DNA of 64,000 nt from Liolophura sinensis (taxonomy: Eukaryota; Mollusca; Polyplacophora; Chitonida; Chitonidae), in contig NC_088300.1 of assembly GCF_032854445.1 (NCBI RefSeq), forward strand, positions 12,185,191 through 12,249,190, written 5' to 3'. Shown here in pieces: positions 1 through 12,415 of the stretch (its first letter is position 1; the number at the start of each line of letters is the position of its first letter). Both the position numbers and the translations under genes were made by a program. The notes beneath the pieces were generated by a model that was not told where the DNA came from, searched no databases, and saw only the letters and a list, made by a program, of their open reading frames with translations.

Positions 1-266
1 TCCTTTTTGTTCTAAAGGACAATTCTTCCTGGTTTATAAGGGTACACTAGTTTTCAACCTGTCATTTATCTGACAATTAGTTCAACGATGACCTTTGGTA
101 CCCAAATTCCTCGGCGGCTACCTGAAAATCAGCTACCAATAAACTTTCCTCTCTGTCTGATGAAGACATGTTCTAATTACTAATTAAATTGAAACCATAA
201 TTCATGGGCAAAGGTCATGCAAGCAATGGGATATACAAAAGCTTTGATACTTGTAGTAAGTTAGGA

Positions 267-420
267 CATTATTTATTTATTAACTTAATTGGTATTCTAC
301 TCCTGGTACTCAAGAATATTTCACATATGCAATGGGGGATGGCATACAATGGTGCAAGACATCCTAGCAAAGCCAAGGGGGAAACCCACGACCATCCGCT
401 GGCAGACCTTCCCACAATCA
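267..420 (-). mobile_element. Family-1 SINE, 3' part
   Basis: The plus-strand text has TTATTTATTTATTAACTTAA, GGTACTCAAGAATATTTCAC, GGGGGAAACCCACGACCATC and GGCAGACCTTCCCAC in the family order. The tRNA-like head is missing. Confidence 0.75.
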
Positions 421-430
421 GGATATTATT

Positions 431-3400
431 GCGAAAATTCATGTGGGTATAGGTATTTGTGGCTTCAATACACGTAGGAAAGAAAAAATATATGTTTGAG
501 TGATTTGTAAAACCTTGAACTGTTGCAGAAGTCTTCATGTGGAACAGCTGGACAATTGCAGTTCCTTCTGGTTAATTTCCATCTGCATCGCAGCATGCTG
601 TTTTTCCCACATCTACAAAGGGGATCTCGATTCATAATGCACAGCGATTATCTCTGGTTTAATTGCAATGGCTTGACACCTAAAGGCACTTCTTTGGTCA
701 GAAATTTGCTAAATTGCTGACAATGCCAGATCAAAGGTCATATTATGGGGCTGTAACGAAAAACGGCCTATTTTGGGATGGTCTGGCACTATCCTGATTG
801 ACACAACTTTTAGCCAGTTCTAGTTTGAGGGGGTCATTGGGGAATATGGGCAGAGATGACAAGAGAAATTGGCATAATGGGGGCAAAGCCATGGGCAACA
901 GCTTCAAGGCCTGACCACGTCAACTCTGGTCAGCAGCAGCTCCTAAAAAGGGTTCTCGTCTGCTAAATGCATGGTCAGTTCAATCCATTATGGCATCACA
1001 CACATACATGTAAAGAGCGCAGTATTGACCCGCTGACCAGTTCTCAGGGGAATTTGGGCTGAATGAATGGGTGAAGTCCCTAATGTACTAGTCCCAGATG
1101 TACAAGACCCAGATGTCATGTTCTGGAAATACGTTTGTGAAATCCATGTGCATCCGCTGAACCATCTAATACTCAAGGATTTGTCAAGAACAAATGGGTT
1201 CAATTTGGCATTAAAATTTTTGGTTAATTATCCAGATGTTATGGATTGCAGACTGAGATACTAAATATAAGACAGATTAGCCTGCCTGAGGCCATCTTTA
1301 ATACCCTTAATACAGAGCACACAGCCTTTCCCACCAAGACTTACACCCACAGGATTTCTTCTCACACTGTGATATAAAGTATTTCACCTAAAGTTAAGCA
1401 TTTCTTAAGTGACACATTTTGTTTGATTCTTATCGATTCATCCACCTCATATAACCACTTGAGATTTTTGTTGTGAAGTTTGAGTGATTTCTTCTCTTTA
1501 GTGTTGGCATCATCAGTATCATTTTACAACCTTTATATTCTTCTAACAGTTCATTTTTACACACCAAACAGGGTGACACACATACTGTACATTATCACGA
1601 CACAATGGTGTCTGCTATATGCCTTGCCTAAATCTCCCAACTTGTTGCTGTGTACTTTCTAGACAAGATGGTTAAAAAATTTTCTTCAATGGGGTATGGG
1701 TGCACAGCGTTTCTAATGATTAGTTTTTATATTAATTGATGTCAAGCACACGGTTTCAAGGAGAAGTAAAATGTGTACAATCAACAGTGATTCTGTCTTA
1801 GAGAAACAGCGATGCCCACCGGCATATGTCACAATAGCGCTAAATACTACCCATTTAAGGGTAGATGGATTGTTTAGGGAGATACTGAAGTACATGTGTC
1901 AACTAAATGATGAAAGTTTTTATCTAATGGAAAAAGGGTATTACCCTAAACATAGATGGGGTTGACTCGACAGATCCTGGAACATCACAATTATCAAGAC
2001 TGTAAGCAAACCTTATGCTACATCCAGAAAATTTCGGAATCAAGAAATATCTCACTCATCAATAGTGAGAAGCATTATAACTTCTTTTGTAAACAGCCAA
2101 CAAATTGCTTTTGTAAAGAAAAAGTGAAATCTGTCAGTTAATTGCTGTGAAAAATGGTTTGTTTGTTCAATCAGAATGGTGCACATTTCAAAGAGGCTTG
2201 TACATGAAAATTCCAGTATTTCTTCTCACTTTTTGTTTGTTTGAAGGCCTACAACTGGTATAAAAACCCTCTCAATCTAATTTTATTGCATAACACTCAC
2301 ATAAAACAAGTCTTTTTTTATATCAAACTTTTCAAAATAATGCTATACTAAAGGTAAGGCTCTGGGTGCTGATGAAAATCAGTGATAAAAAAAGTCCAGG
2401 CTCAATTACAGGTATGATTCAATGGAAGTAATCAACCAAGAAACTCTGTGGGCGATGACTTGCGGACAACACTGTTTCCAGTGTAATTCTTCAAAGGACA
2501 ACCCTTTTTTGTACAGCCTGTTTCAATGACAGCTCACTGGTTTTTCACACAACCAATGTTCCAGAACTGAAAGTCTATCACATATCATGCACAGAGTTTT
2601 GAAGCACGCAAAATTTTGTTAGCAAAGAATGATTCATGTAATAAAGTTCACAAATTTGCAGGTGAAACTTTATGATGGAGTACTGAATTAGATAACCCTA
2701 TCTCCAATTGATTTATGAAGTCATTGCCTGGGTCATAGTCTCAAGGTCACCTTGACTGTTTTGGACATGATTGTTTTGGACATAATATGAGTGCATAACA
2801 TATAACTCCAAGTGCCTGCAAATTCATGTGAGTCTTAATGATTTACTTTATATTTCAAGCCATTTTCTCAAAAGATTAAACTCCTCATGAACTTAATCAA
2901 ACTTGAGCTTGCAGACTAACAGCTATCAAATTCCATCCTTTGTCCTGACAGCTACATTACACAAACACACCAAATAATGTACTAAGACTGAGGAGTTGGG
3001 TGGGCTGAAGGACATTTGGTACTGCTAATTAAAGATGCTCCAAACAGTTTGTGCTATAACAGAAATTATTCTGACTTGAAACTGTGATATTTTCTCCTCT
3101 GCTTTATTTCTCCACAGGTGCGGCACAATCAGACTAACATATGACAAAACTAAATGAACTCAGAACAATAAACTGTGTATTAAGCCATGACACATATGGG
3201 CATGCATGCATTATTCTGAGATGTCTAGGTAGCGCTATCAATTTCTCTGGGAGTCATACTTATTTAAGTGTGTGTCCGTCACATTACCAGGTATTCTAGG
3301 TTAAATAACACGTATCTCCACGAAGTGGAGAAGCTCAAGAGTAAGTCAAGGATAATTATTTTCAGAAAGACTACCTACACTGTATATTGTTAAGCTGTTT

Positions 3401-5761
3401 TCAGAAGACTTGAACATTTTGAGCATTTTCGGTATTTTCAGCATGTACCCATTCACAGATACATAATAAATCACTTATGTACCTGCATGACATTCCGGAG
3501 AAACACTGGTCAGTACACACATATCTTTCATCTAATATCTTCTGTTAACCTAGCAGTAAAGGTTAACTGAGACTGTTAACATATATCCCCAATGTGTGAT
3601 TTTACTTAAAAGATTGATGTTTGCAAAAATGAACAGAGCATCCCAATTATTCTTTCCCTGAAATTCGCAGCATACCTGGAAAAATATGAGAAAATACTTT
3701 AGGAAACCGCAGTAGCGACCTAATGTATGACCGCTTTTAAACAGGCCATATTGAAAATGACACGTATTCTAGAAATTGCTATACATCAATTCAGTGGCAA
3801 CGTCTTTACCTGGTGTGAATCTAATTTCTCCCATTAAATGCCTCAGTGGAACCTGCACACTTGATGACCTTGCTGATCACCTGGTCAGCGTCAACCCAGT
3901 TTAGAGTATTAACAATACTCGCTGATGTACTCTAAGGACAAGTCTTTTCAATCCATGACATTATGTCATGCAGAGTTCATCACGCGCTCTTAGCTTTTTA
4001 AAATGCTGCTCTAGCTGTTCTTCCTATGCATTGTGAATGATATTTAATTTACTGGTACAGATCGAGGTTGGCATGGTTACTGAAAAGAAACTATGAAGAA
4101 CCCACCCAATATACCCCTTTAATGCCAAGAAAGTATCCAAGACTGCAATTTCAGCTGGAGGTTTCTTACATTTTGCTCTATGTATGACAAACTCTCAGAA
4201 CCGGTACATCTTATCTGGACATGCGTTCATGTACAAATATCAAAATGGTTCCCTGTTTGGCAGATCTCATGACCTTATATACTGAAGGGCACATACTTAT
4301 CTGGCCTTATAGCGTTTGTTACATCCTATGTGTCATGTGATGATTTCAATCAACCTCACAGTTATTACTGCAAAACTAGTGTGTCAAGCTTGGTCCATCA
4401 AATGCCTTCACCCTATAAGTTTCTTACATTTCACAATGAGCATAATTCTCTTGTAAGTAAATATGGACAAAGAATCCCTAATCTCTATGGTATATATGAA
4501 TGTCTGTTTTTACACATTCACACCATCAGTTTTTTCCTGAGCTAGCCTTTCCGGACTCCCTTAACAGGTTTTACTTAACGAAAACACTGGAACTGCAACA
4601 TTTTAATACCTGCTTAAGATTGATGATAATAAAATATTTCAAGTTGTTTTCCGACATTTTACAGAGCATTCTTACACGAGGAATAAACTAACCTGAAACA
4701 TGTGCTAACATAAAACCTAATTAATACAATGGTAATAAGGTACACATGAAAAACCAATAATTCTTTCAAAATGAGTAGATACAGATATGGACTGAAGATG
4801 GAAAAAGTTACTTCCAAAGGCTTTTGAAAGAATAATCATGTACAGAGTGTAAATTTTTGTCGTGTTGTTTCTTTCTATATATAACTAATAATACATCTAA
4901 CAGCTGAGAGTGTATATTTAATCTGAATCAGAACTCACTTGAAACAACATTTTTCAGCTTTGTGAGAATTTATGAGGTAGTTATAGCAAGACATTTTTAG
5001 CTACTGTGCGTGAAGTGTAAATATTTAAGCTGTAAAATCTTCTATCAACTGACTGCTAGCAGACATAAACTCACATTTTGTGACAATATAATGCTCATCA
5101 AAATTACCACTGTACATGTGGGGTCTCTGATCAAAACAGGCCCTTCTTGAATATAACCTAATTTTGTCCTAGACTTGCAGCTTATATAATTAAGGAGCAA
5201 ATAGCCACTGAGTGTGTATCATGTTTTTAAATATATTAAGATCTAACAGACCTATTCAAACACAGTAGAAAATATAGAAAAATTATGTCATGAATTTTGG
5301 ATTTGAACCCAGTTGTTTTTTCTCTAGCTGGTTATAAAAGAATTTATTTCCTTTCTGTAATTGTCAGCTTTGGATATTATCATGTCATGTTGAAGAGCAT
5401 AACTGTTTGAATTTTCCTGTTTTTAACATGCATGTTCTGGCAACAAAATAGCAGGAACCTTACTCTACCATCAAAACCCAATCATTCAATTTATTTTATT
5501 TGTTTGTCTACTATATGTATATGTACTGGAGTATTCAAGGATTTGAGTGATGGCTGCATGCAGTTTAATGCGTGAAAAGACAGAGGAGGGCCTGGATTAT
5601 AAAACACCCTCCACTGGCTATACATTGCAATATACATGAATATGCTATCATCAATAACCTGTGAGACCAGCTTTTGGGAGATTTATTACAACATACCATT
5701 ACAGGCTTAATTAATATGTTTGCCTGAATTTTTATGTCATACTCAACAATTTGTCATTCAT
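431..5761. other. No gene recognised
   Basis: AT-rich unique sequence. Only short open frames are present, none with a recognisable domain. Possible minus-strand acceptor at about 3675 (ATATTTTTCCAG) leads into open sequence but no matching donor or family was found. A plus-strand segment near 4367-4459 has a plausible acceptor and donor, but two frames are open and neither is recognisable. Confidence 0.6.
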
Positions 5762-6085
5762 GTGACGATGAAGAATCAGTAAGTGTGCGTACATATACCG
5801 TGTCCTCTTGTATCAGGGTGAGTTCATGCTGCCAAAGTGATGCTGCCAATGAAGGATCATTCAGAAGACACCAGACATGACACCCCAGTCACATAATACA
5901 GACACTGAGACAACCCATTTTGTTTTGTTGCTCTAATCTCTCAGTGCAGGCTGTCAGACGAGGCACCAACAAATACCATTTTTAATGTCTTTGGTATGTT
6001 CCAACCCAGGTTTGATCTCAGGTCTCTCAACTTTGAAGGACAGCACTGATACAGTGAGACGTCACAGACGTGCCATGGAACACAG
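5762..6085 (-). mobile_element. tRNA-derived SINE related to family 2
   Basis: On the minus strand the head has a B-box-like GATCAAACCTGGGTTGGAAC segment near 6018. The body carries GTGTCTGTATTATGTGACTGG and GGTGTCTTCTGAATG, and the end is CATCGTCAC. The same body recurs at 17998-18262, 37290-37548 and 47733-48052. Confidence 0.75.
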
Positions 6086-9000
6086 TGTCAAAAAAAAAAA
6101 AAATGACATTCGCTGAACTCGTCCAGCTTATTCCTGTGCAGTAATTCAGCAAACGAAGGGTGTAAATTATTTACACACTTCATGCACCCGGTGTAGCTCT
6201 TAAGCTGGCCAGTGTTTTAACCTGTCTAATCCACCAATAGCAATACAAGTAACAGGTAATGTAAGGACCAACATGTATTTGCCTACAATGACCCAAGGCT
6301 TCTCCAAACATTGCACTTACATGTAAGCCATGACCTTGATTCACCCATGTAAACAATCTTACATGTGGCTCCAATACGTTCACATTAAATCATGGTTAGC
6401 ATAACCTAGTTTCCACAAAATGCAACAGACATTTACAAAATATAAGAGCCTTGTTAAGCTTTCATAATTTTTTTGTCAGCCTCTGTTATGTCCTTTACTG
6501 ATAGTTATGTATTTTTCCAAATTGCGTTATGTTATGTCTAAGAAATCAGGGAGTAACTCTTAATTCAGCTTTATGCCCTTTAAGTATGGGCACTACTTTG
6601 AGTACTTAATCAATACAGGCAGGGCCAAGGCGGAAACCCCACGTTATAAGTACTGGCATCTTATCGTGTCTGGAGTTCAGATATTAAGCAACGTACCATT
6701 AGACTGGACCCAGCTGGAACATTTGCTGTGACGAAATAATCAGAAATTATAACCACACAGAACAAAACAGGTTAGTTTGTGAGATGGCAATGGCAGGGTT
6801 GCATATTGTTTACCTCACAAGCTAGACTGTTTGGATTTTCCTCCAGTTACGCACTACCATCTCAGATTGAGAAAACATGATGAGTTATAGAAAAGAATCT
6901 CAAGATGTGGAATTATAATTAAACCCAAATGTTGTTAACTCTCACTTCATACTCACATAAATAACAATATATGCATGCAATATTTACAGAAATTATGAGA
7001 TAACAGACTCAATAGAAGCTTATTAAACAGCAGAATAACTTTACATCAATACTATTAAAGCCATTTGCTATGAATAAAGCATTATGGTTATAACGTTTTC
7101 AGTCAAGAAATAAATTTTAGCGTATACAAATTTAGCCAAAATGACCACTTTGTGGCAATATAAACTTTGAAAATGCTCTGTAATAATCTTCACTAGAATA
7201 AGCAACAACTCTGTGATATACTCTTAAATGATTTAATATAAGCATAAGAAAATCTCCATCAATATTATCAATGACTCAATCATTATTACTATAACCAGTA
7301 TTCGTTTAAACTTTGCGGTAAAACATTAGCAAGCCAACATATATAGGGTGAATATATAAATTTGGAAACAAATAGGTAAAAAAAAAAGAGCTTACCTATA
7401 AGATTGATTGTTTGCATGAGTGTGACAACTGTAATTAACCGACAAGGTGTGACTACTGTCACTGGGCACCCACACAGCATACTTCACATCAGTTAAGCAC
7501 TACCCCAAAATAGGTACTGAAACCATGACTTTCACAGTAATCAGCAGATATGGATCCTCCAGTGATCAGCATTTCCCATCCAAAAGCACATTTCTCCTCA
7601 GAATTAGAATTTGTTAGATTTAACACAGGACATGAACTGTCCAATCAGCTTTTGTAATCCCAACATGCAACTGTGACAATTATGTTACTTGAACTGGTCC
7701 AACTTGTGACAGATTGCTCTGCAGGTTAACAGTTGCACATGTTGCTTGCAGTCAACACTGGTGAGGTATAACACAGCCTGAGGGGTCTTCTCAAAACACA
7801 GTGCTAGATAAATACTATAGTCACAAGTATCAGTCTGAAAGCTGACCTCACAGCTGCTGAACTAATTGCATAATGTCTAACTATATCAATTCATTAACTG
7901 GAAATACAAAACACTTGTCAAGGGGCAGCCAGTGGTTTCTCAAGTGCGTATATCCTACATCCCTCCTGTGTGAACAGGCTTAACGTACTTCAGGTAAAAC
8001 ATAAAACCGCCTATTGAAGAGTTTTAATGAGAAGCACAACAATTTTATGCTGCTGATCATGGACATGCCCTTCACTTCAAACAGTTATATGTTCTTGCTA
8101 CACTGCAAGAGCTCCTTTTATCTCTGGACAAGACCTACACTCAAGGTGGTATAAACATCTACTTAACCTGCTGGCTCACCTAGATTTTCTAGGTAAGACC
8201 TTTCTGCTCTGGTAATGATTCGGGTCTGAAGCTGTTAAGTTGAAATATCAGCACACACGCCGAGAAAAGCTATAGCCCACCAGCAGATTTAGACACTGTA
8301 TTCCTGGCTGCAATTTTAGAGCCGACTACAGGCCTTTGGCATCCACCCCTGAACAGCTAGTCTAGGCTCCCTACTGCCAGCCATGACCAATCACTGCTGT
8401 AGAAATTCATTTTCTGTCAATGACTATACAGTTGCTCATCAAAGTCCCACTTTGGCTGAAAATGCGCGACTTTGTGGGAGCCTGCTGGTTCTAAATCTGA
8501 CAAATAGCTCAGCTCTGAGGCTGAACAAATGGCCAGGATTTCCCAGATCACAGTCGTTCACCTTTCAGGCACTTGCAGTGATTAAGGACACCACAATCAC
8601 AATCAGTAATCCTTTTACCCTCAACCTTAACAGTCTGCTATTGAGGGCAAATTTCCATAGTTGATCGCATCAACGTGCTTAATGCTACAAATGCAGCAGC
8701 TGTAACTGGTGTCCGATCCATCAGGAAAACTTCCTCTGCAGAATCATTACTTTTCATATTGATCAGATTTCGTGCCAAGACCCAGGTAAATACGGAAGTC
8801 TGCTAACAAGATGTCAGACATTTGTGGTTGGCAATTTGATAGTTCTTTCAAGGATCAATATCAACCTGGAGCTGAAGACAGAAATGCGAACAACACACCC
8901 AGGCACTGATGGCGATAAAACCTTGGTCATAGATAACAAAAGTTCCCTTGAGAAGCAAATCTTCAGATTACTGCTCAGTAAGTTTCACAACAATTAACCT

Positions 9001-9187
9001 GGACAGACTAAACTTCCTCACGACAGACAGCTGTAATCCCAGAAAATAGCCATAGATTATATTGTACCACAATACAGACATCTCAGCAGTAGCTTTTATG
9101 ACTGAGTGTCTAGAAGCTATGCACATCACCCTGGATACTTTTTTGATCAAAGTCAACAGAGAATGGACAAAGCTCTACAAACATTGA
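6086..9187. other. No gene recognised
   Basis: Unique AT-rich DNA with a poly-A run just after the SINE end (about 6090-6102). The 93-codon frame at 8383-8664 shows no domain and no convincing splice signals. Confidence 0.6.
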
Positions 9188-9360
9188 CTTACGTATTTAT
9201 TTTACACACCGTACTCAAGAATATTTCACTTACACGATGGCAGCCAGCATTATGGTGTGAGGAAACAGCATGGGGCCCAGAGGAAACCAACCTCTGGTTG
9301 CTGGCAGATTTTAATTCTCACAAAAAATCCAAAGCCAGGTTTGAACCCCAAGCACTTGAA
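9188..9360 (-). mobile_element. Family-1 SINE, 3' part
   Basis: Shared blocks CCGTACTCAAGAATATTTCAC, GGCAGCCAGCATTATGGTG and GGTTGCTGGCAGAT are present, followed by a diverged B-box-like CAGGTTTGAACCCC. The 164-residue open frame across this copy is a repeat artefact. Confidence 0.75.
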
Positions 9361-10189
9361 CTATTCTGCCATTACATACACTTGCTTTTATTAGTAATTA
9401 AACACATGAACTCTAGGTCACATTTGAGAGACACATATTTTCTATTCAAATCCATTAATTACCTTGGTGTACATGAAAAAAGTAAACAATCACAAAACTA
9501 TAAATGTAATCAAGTCCACATAATTAACTTCATACATCTTTATCATCTTTTTGTCCAAAAAACAAGCTCTGTATTTCTATTTCAACACACTGATGATTAA
9601 CAAAAACCAACAACTATCAAAGTTTCTAAATTAAGACAAGTGTTTAAAGTTATTATGTGGTGTTTTAGGACCATTTGTCAGAAATTATATTACATTTTCT
9701 TCACCTTTAATGAGATGCAGATGTTTCTTAATTGCTTTTGTTTTGGACATAAACGCAATTTATGAGTTTACTTGAGCTCTAAACCTGAAAAAAATCGCAA
9801 GATATTAATAACAAGGCATCGAGAGAACACCAACAGATCGCCTGATTGAGCTGTTCGTGAAACGTACACAGTAATGTTTAAGTGAGGTAATACATTCAAA
9901 TACTGTCCTCTAAACCAAAATAAAATAGAATAACACCGTCATACACAGGTATTATACTTTAATTAGATAGTGCTACAATTTTACCATTAAATGAACAATA
10001 AAGGCCAAAACTATTACACTGTCATAAATAAAGATTGTGACTTCGTATGTTATAGGGCAATAAATCGCTGTCATGGTAAAAGACGTCATTGTGCGTGGTA
10101 GCTGTCTTTGTACACATATCATGAACTTCATTTGGTGTAATACAGGTTTCAAATGCAACCCTGTGAATGACTGAGTAAATGTTAAGCTA

Positions 10190-10485
10190 TGGTAGTAAAA
10201 AAAAACTTCCTTGTGGAAGTTCAAACATCAACTGATCTGTGTGGTCTATGATATGCAAATCGCTATCCACGATTGGCCATCTGTGGCCACTAATTTTGTG
10301 GCTACTGCAATCGTACGATTGGCTGAGCAAATATTCAGCTGACAACTGTCACTGTCCATTGGATGGTTTTTAAACATTTTGTTGCCGTCTAGGAATGCAC
10401 AAGCATCAGCCACTGTCATCATGGTCATACATATAAGCTCCTGGTACTAATACTGATGTGGAAAGCTTTCTACAGATAACATTAC
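10190..10485. repeat. Dispersed repeat copy 1 (octamer/CCAAT-rich)
   Basis: About 290 bp is clearly collinear with 29015-29300. Shared blocks include GATATGCAAAT, CGATTGGC, GATTGGCTGAGCAAATA, TTCAGCTGA, CAGTCACTGTC or CTGTCACTGTC, GCACAAGCATCAGCCA or GCACATGCATCGGCCA, and GTGGAAAGCTTTCTACAGAT. The family is unknown to me, and the copy is probably non-coding. The octamer (ATGCAAAT) and inverted CCAAT (ATTGGC) motifs occur in the same order in both copies. Confidence 0.8.
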
Positions 10486-10489
10486 CCTT

Positions 10490-10885
10490 ACAGAGGTATA
10501 CACCTCAGTGTGAGGTACACATGAGGTGTACGCCTCATGTACACCTTAGTGTGAGGTATATATCAGCTGTACATCTGAGGTGTACTGTACTTCAAGTATA
10601 CCCCAGCCATATGCCTATACCTCAGGTGTACTTCAGGAACATTGAAAAAATCAACACTTTTAGACATGTTAGGTGTACCTCATTTAGACACTTTGAAAGT
10701 TAAAAAAAAATGAATGATGTACCTCAGGTACACCTTAGAAACTTTGAGACTTTTTGAGCGGTTTATATATTGAGATAATGTACCTCAAATACACCTCAGC
10801 CCCTATGAAAAAAAATCAACACTGAGAAGATATGAGGTGTACACCACAGTGTGAGGTATAGATGAGGTGAACCCCTCCCCCTCTC
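10490..10885. repeat. Cluster of GTACACCTC direct and inverted repeats
   Basis: The nonamer GAGGTGTAC and its complement GTACACCTC, with one-base variants, occur many times in both orientations, often as adjacent palindromes such as ATGAGGTGTACGCCTCAT. Spacer sequence (AACACT, TTTGAGACTTT, GAAAAAAATCAACAC) also repeats loosely. The cluster begins where dispersed repeat copy 1 ends. Confidence 0.8.
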
Positions 10886-11648
10886 AAAATACCTCTCCTT
10901 CCTTAGTACAGGCGATCTAAAAATGAAAACCTGCAATCAGAATAACACATTCACTCTGTTGATCCTTTGAAAGGTTGTAGATGTATTTCTTCACAAATAT
11001 AATGCATTCAGGTCAATTAACCTTTGAAATACGAACTTCTTCAAATCGGTAAAACTGGCTAAACCTGAGGCACACTCTTTAAAGCCTATTGACACAAGGT
11101 AATCACCTTTAATCCAGTAATCAGACACTTACTTAAACTGGTTAATATTAGATAGGAACATGAGCTGTCCAGCTGGGCAAATACTGTGTCTCATCACCGC
11201 TGTGATAAAGGAGACCGCTGGGTGTAATGATGTATTACAGGCAGGTAAGATCCATACTGGGGGATGTTATGAATCAATGCAGAAAGGCCTGCAGTTCTCA
11301 GGAGGCTGATATGGCATAGGCCTACAGCTGCCCCATCAAAGTAAACATCTGATACAGTCAATGTAAGTGCCTATTACCTCAACAAACATCTGGCATATTC
11401 CGCTGAACATAAACCGCTTCACATCCAATTCTGCAATGTGTAACATTTGCTAACCCAATAAACTGTGACCAAGTCCAATCAAGTCCTACATTGGCGCCAC
11501 TTTCACAAAACTTCATACATCAATTTTTTGTACCTTTTCTCGTAAATGACGTCACTTTATGGCACTATAACCTAAACAATATCTTTTACGAAACAAAATA
11601 TTTACAAAAAATATGACTTGCAGAGTTTTCTGAAAGTGGCCCCTAATG

Positions 11649-11845
11649 TATTACACAAAGTTTGATCAAGTCCTGCACTGATGGATTACACAAAGTTTGA
11701 TCAAGTCTTGCACTGATGTATTACACAAAGTTTGATGTATTACACAAAGGCTGATCAAGTCCTGCACTGATGTATTACAAAAAGTTTGATCAAGTCCTGC
11801 ACTGATGTATTACAAAAAGTTTGATCAAGTCCTGCACTGATGTTA
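11649..11845. repeat. 35-bp tandem array
   Basis: The unit begins ATTACACAAAGTTTGATCAA and continues GTCCTGCACTGATGT. About 5.5 copies are present, with one internally deleted copy (ATTACACAAAGTTTGATGT) and a CACAA to CAAAA change in the last two. Confidence 0.9.
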
Positions 11846-12415
11846 TTGCACAAGTACCACAAGGTTCCATACGCAGGACAGTCAATGAAAGGGTTAAAAA
11901 CTTGAGCAGCAAGAAGCTAAAACTTCTGTAATCATGGCCAATTGGAAAGAAATTTAACCTAAAGTGAATATTAACTACACTCAAATCATTTAATACATAC
12001 TAATAATCTTGTGAATTTATCTTCTGTCTCAATACTTTTGGCCAAAATATTTTTATCGTTTTGCCACTATGTAAATCTGTATGGCCCAACTCAGTATCAG
12101 TGGTTCCCAAGTCATTTTTCTGGTCTCAATTTTGTGTCTTGCTCAACCCTGAAATCTTTTAATTTTACATGTCCTATAGTTTTTGCTGACTGCAATCTCT
12201 TTTAGTTTCAGTCTCACTAAAATCACTTCAAATTCTTGCCTGGACCGTATTCCAGAGCAAAGTTACCAAATTATTCACTTATCTGAAAATATGATTAGAA
12301 ATTTATGCCACATTGGCGAGACGTTTGGTAGCAACAAGTAAGTTTATGGAGCAGTTACCTTACATTTGACATTAGTGAGATTGAGTAAATAATTTTCTGG
12401 ATTGGCCAGCTATAA

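Noticed and set aside
3823-3900. Short open segments on both strands near a GTAAAG donor-like string
   Set aside because: The minus frame stops before the donor and the plus frame lacks splice sites.
9106-9600. 164-codon plus-strand open frame
   Set aside because: Its middle is a family-1 SINE fragment and its end is low-complexity AT-rich sequence; no domain was seen.
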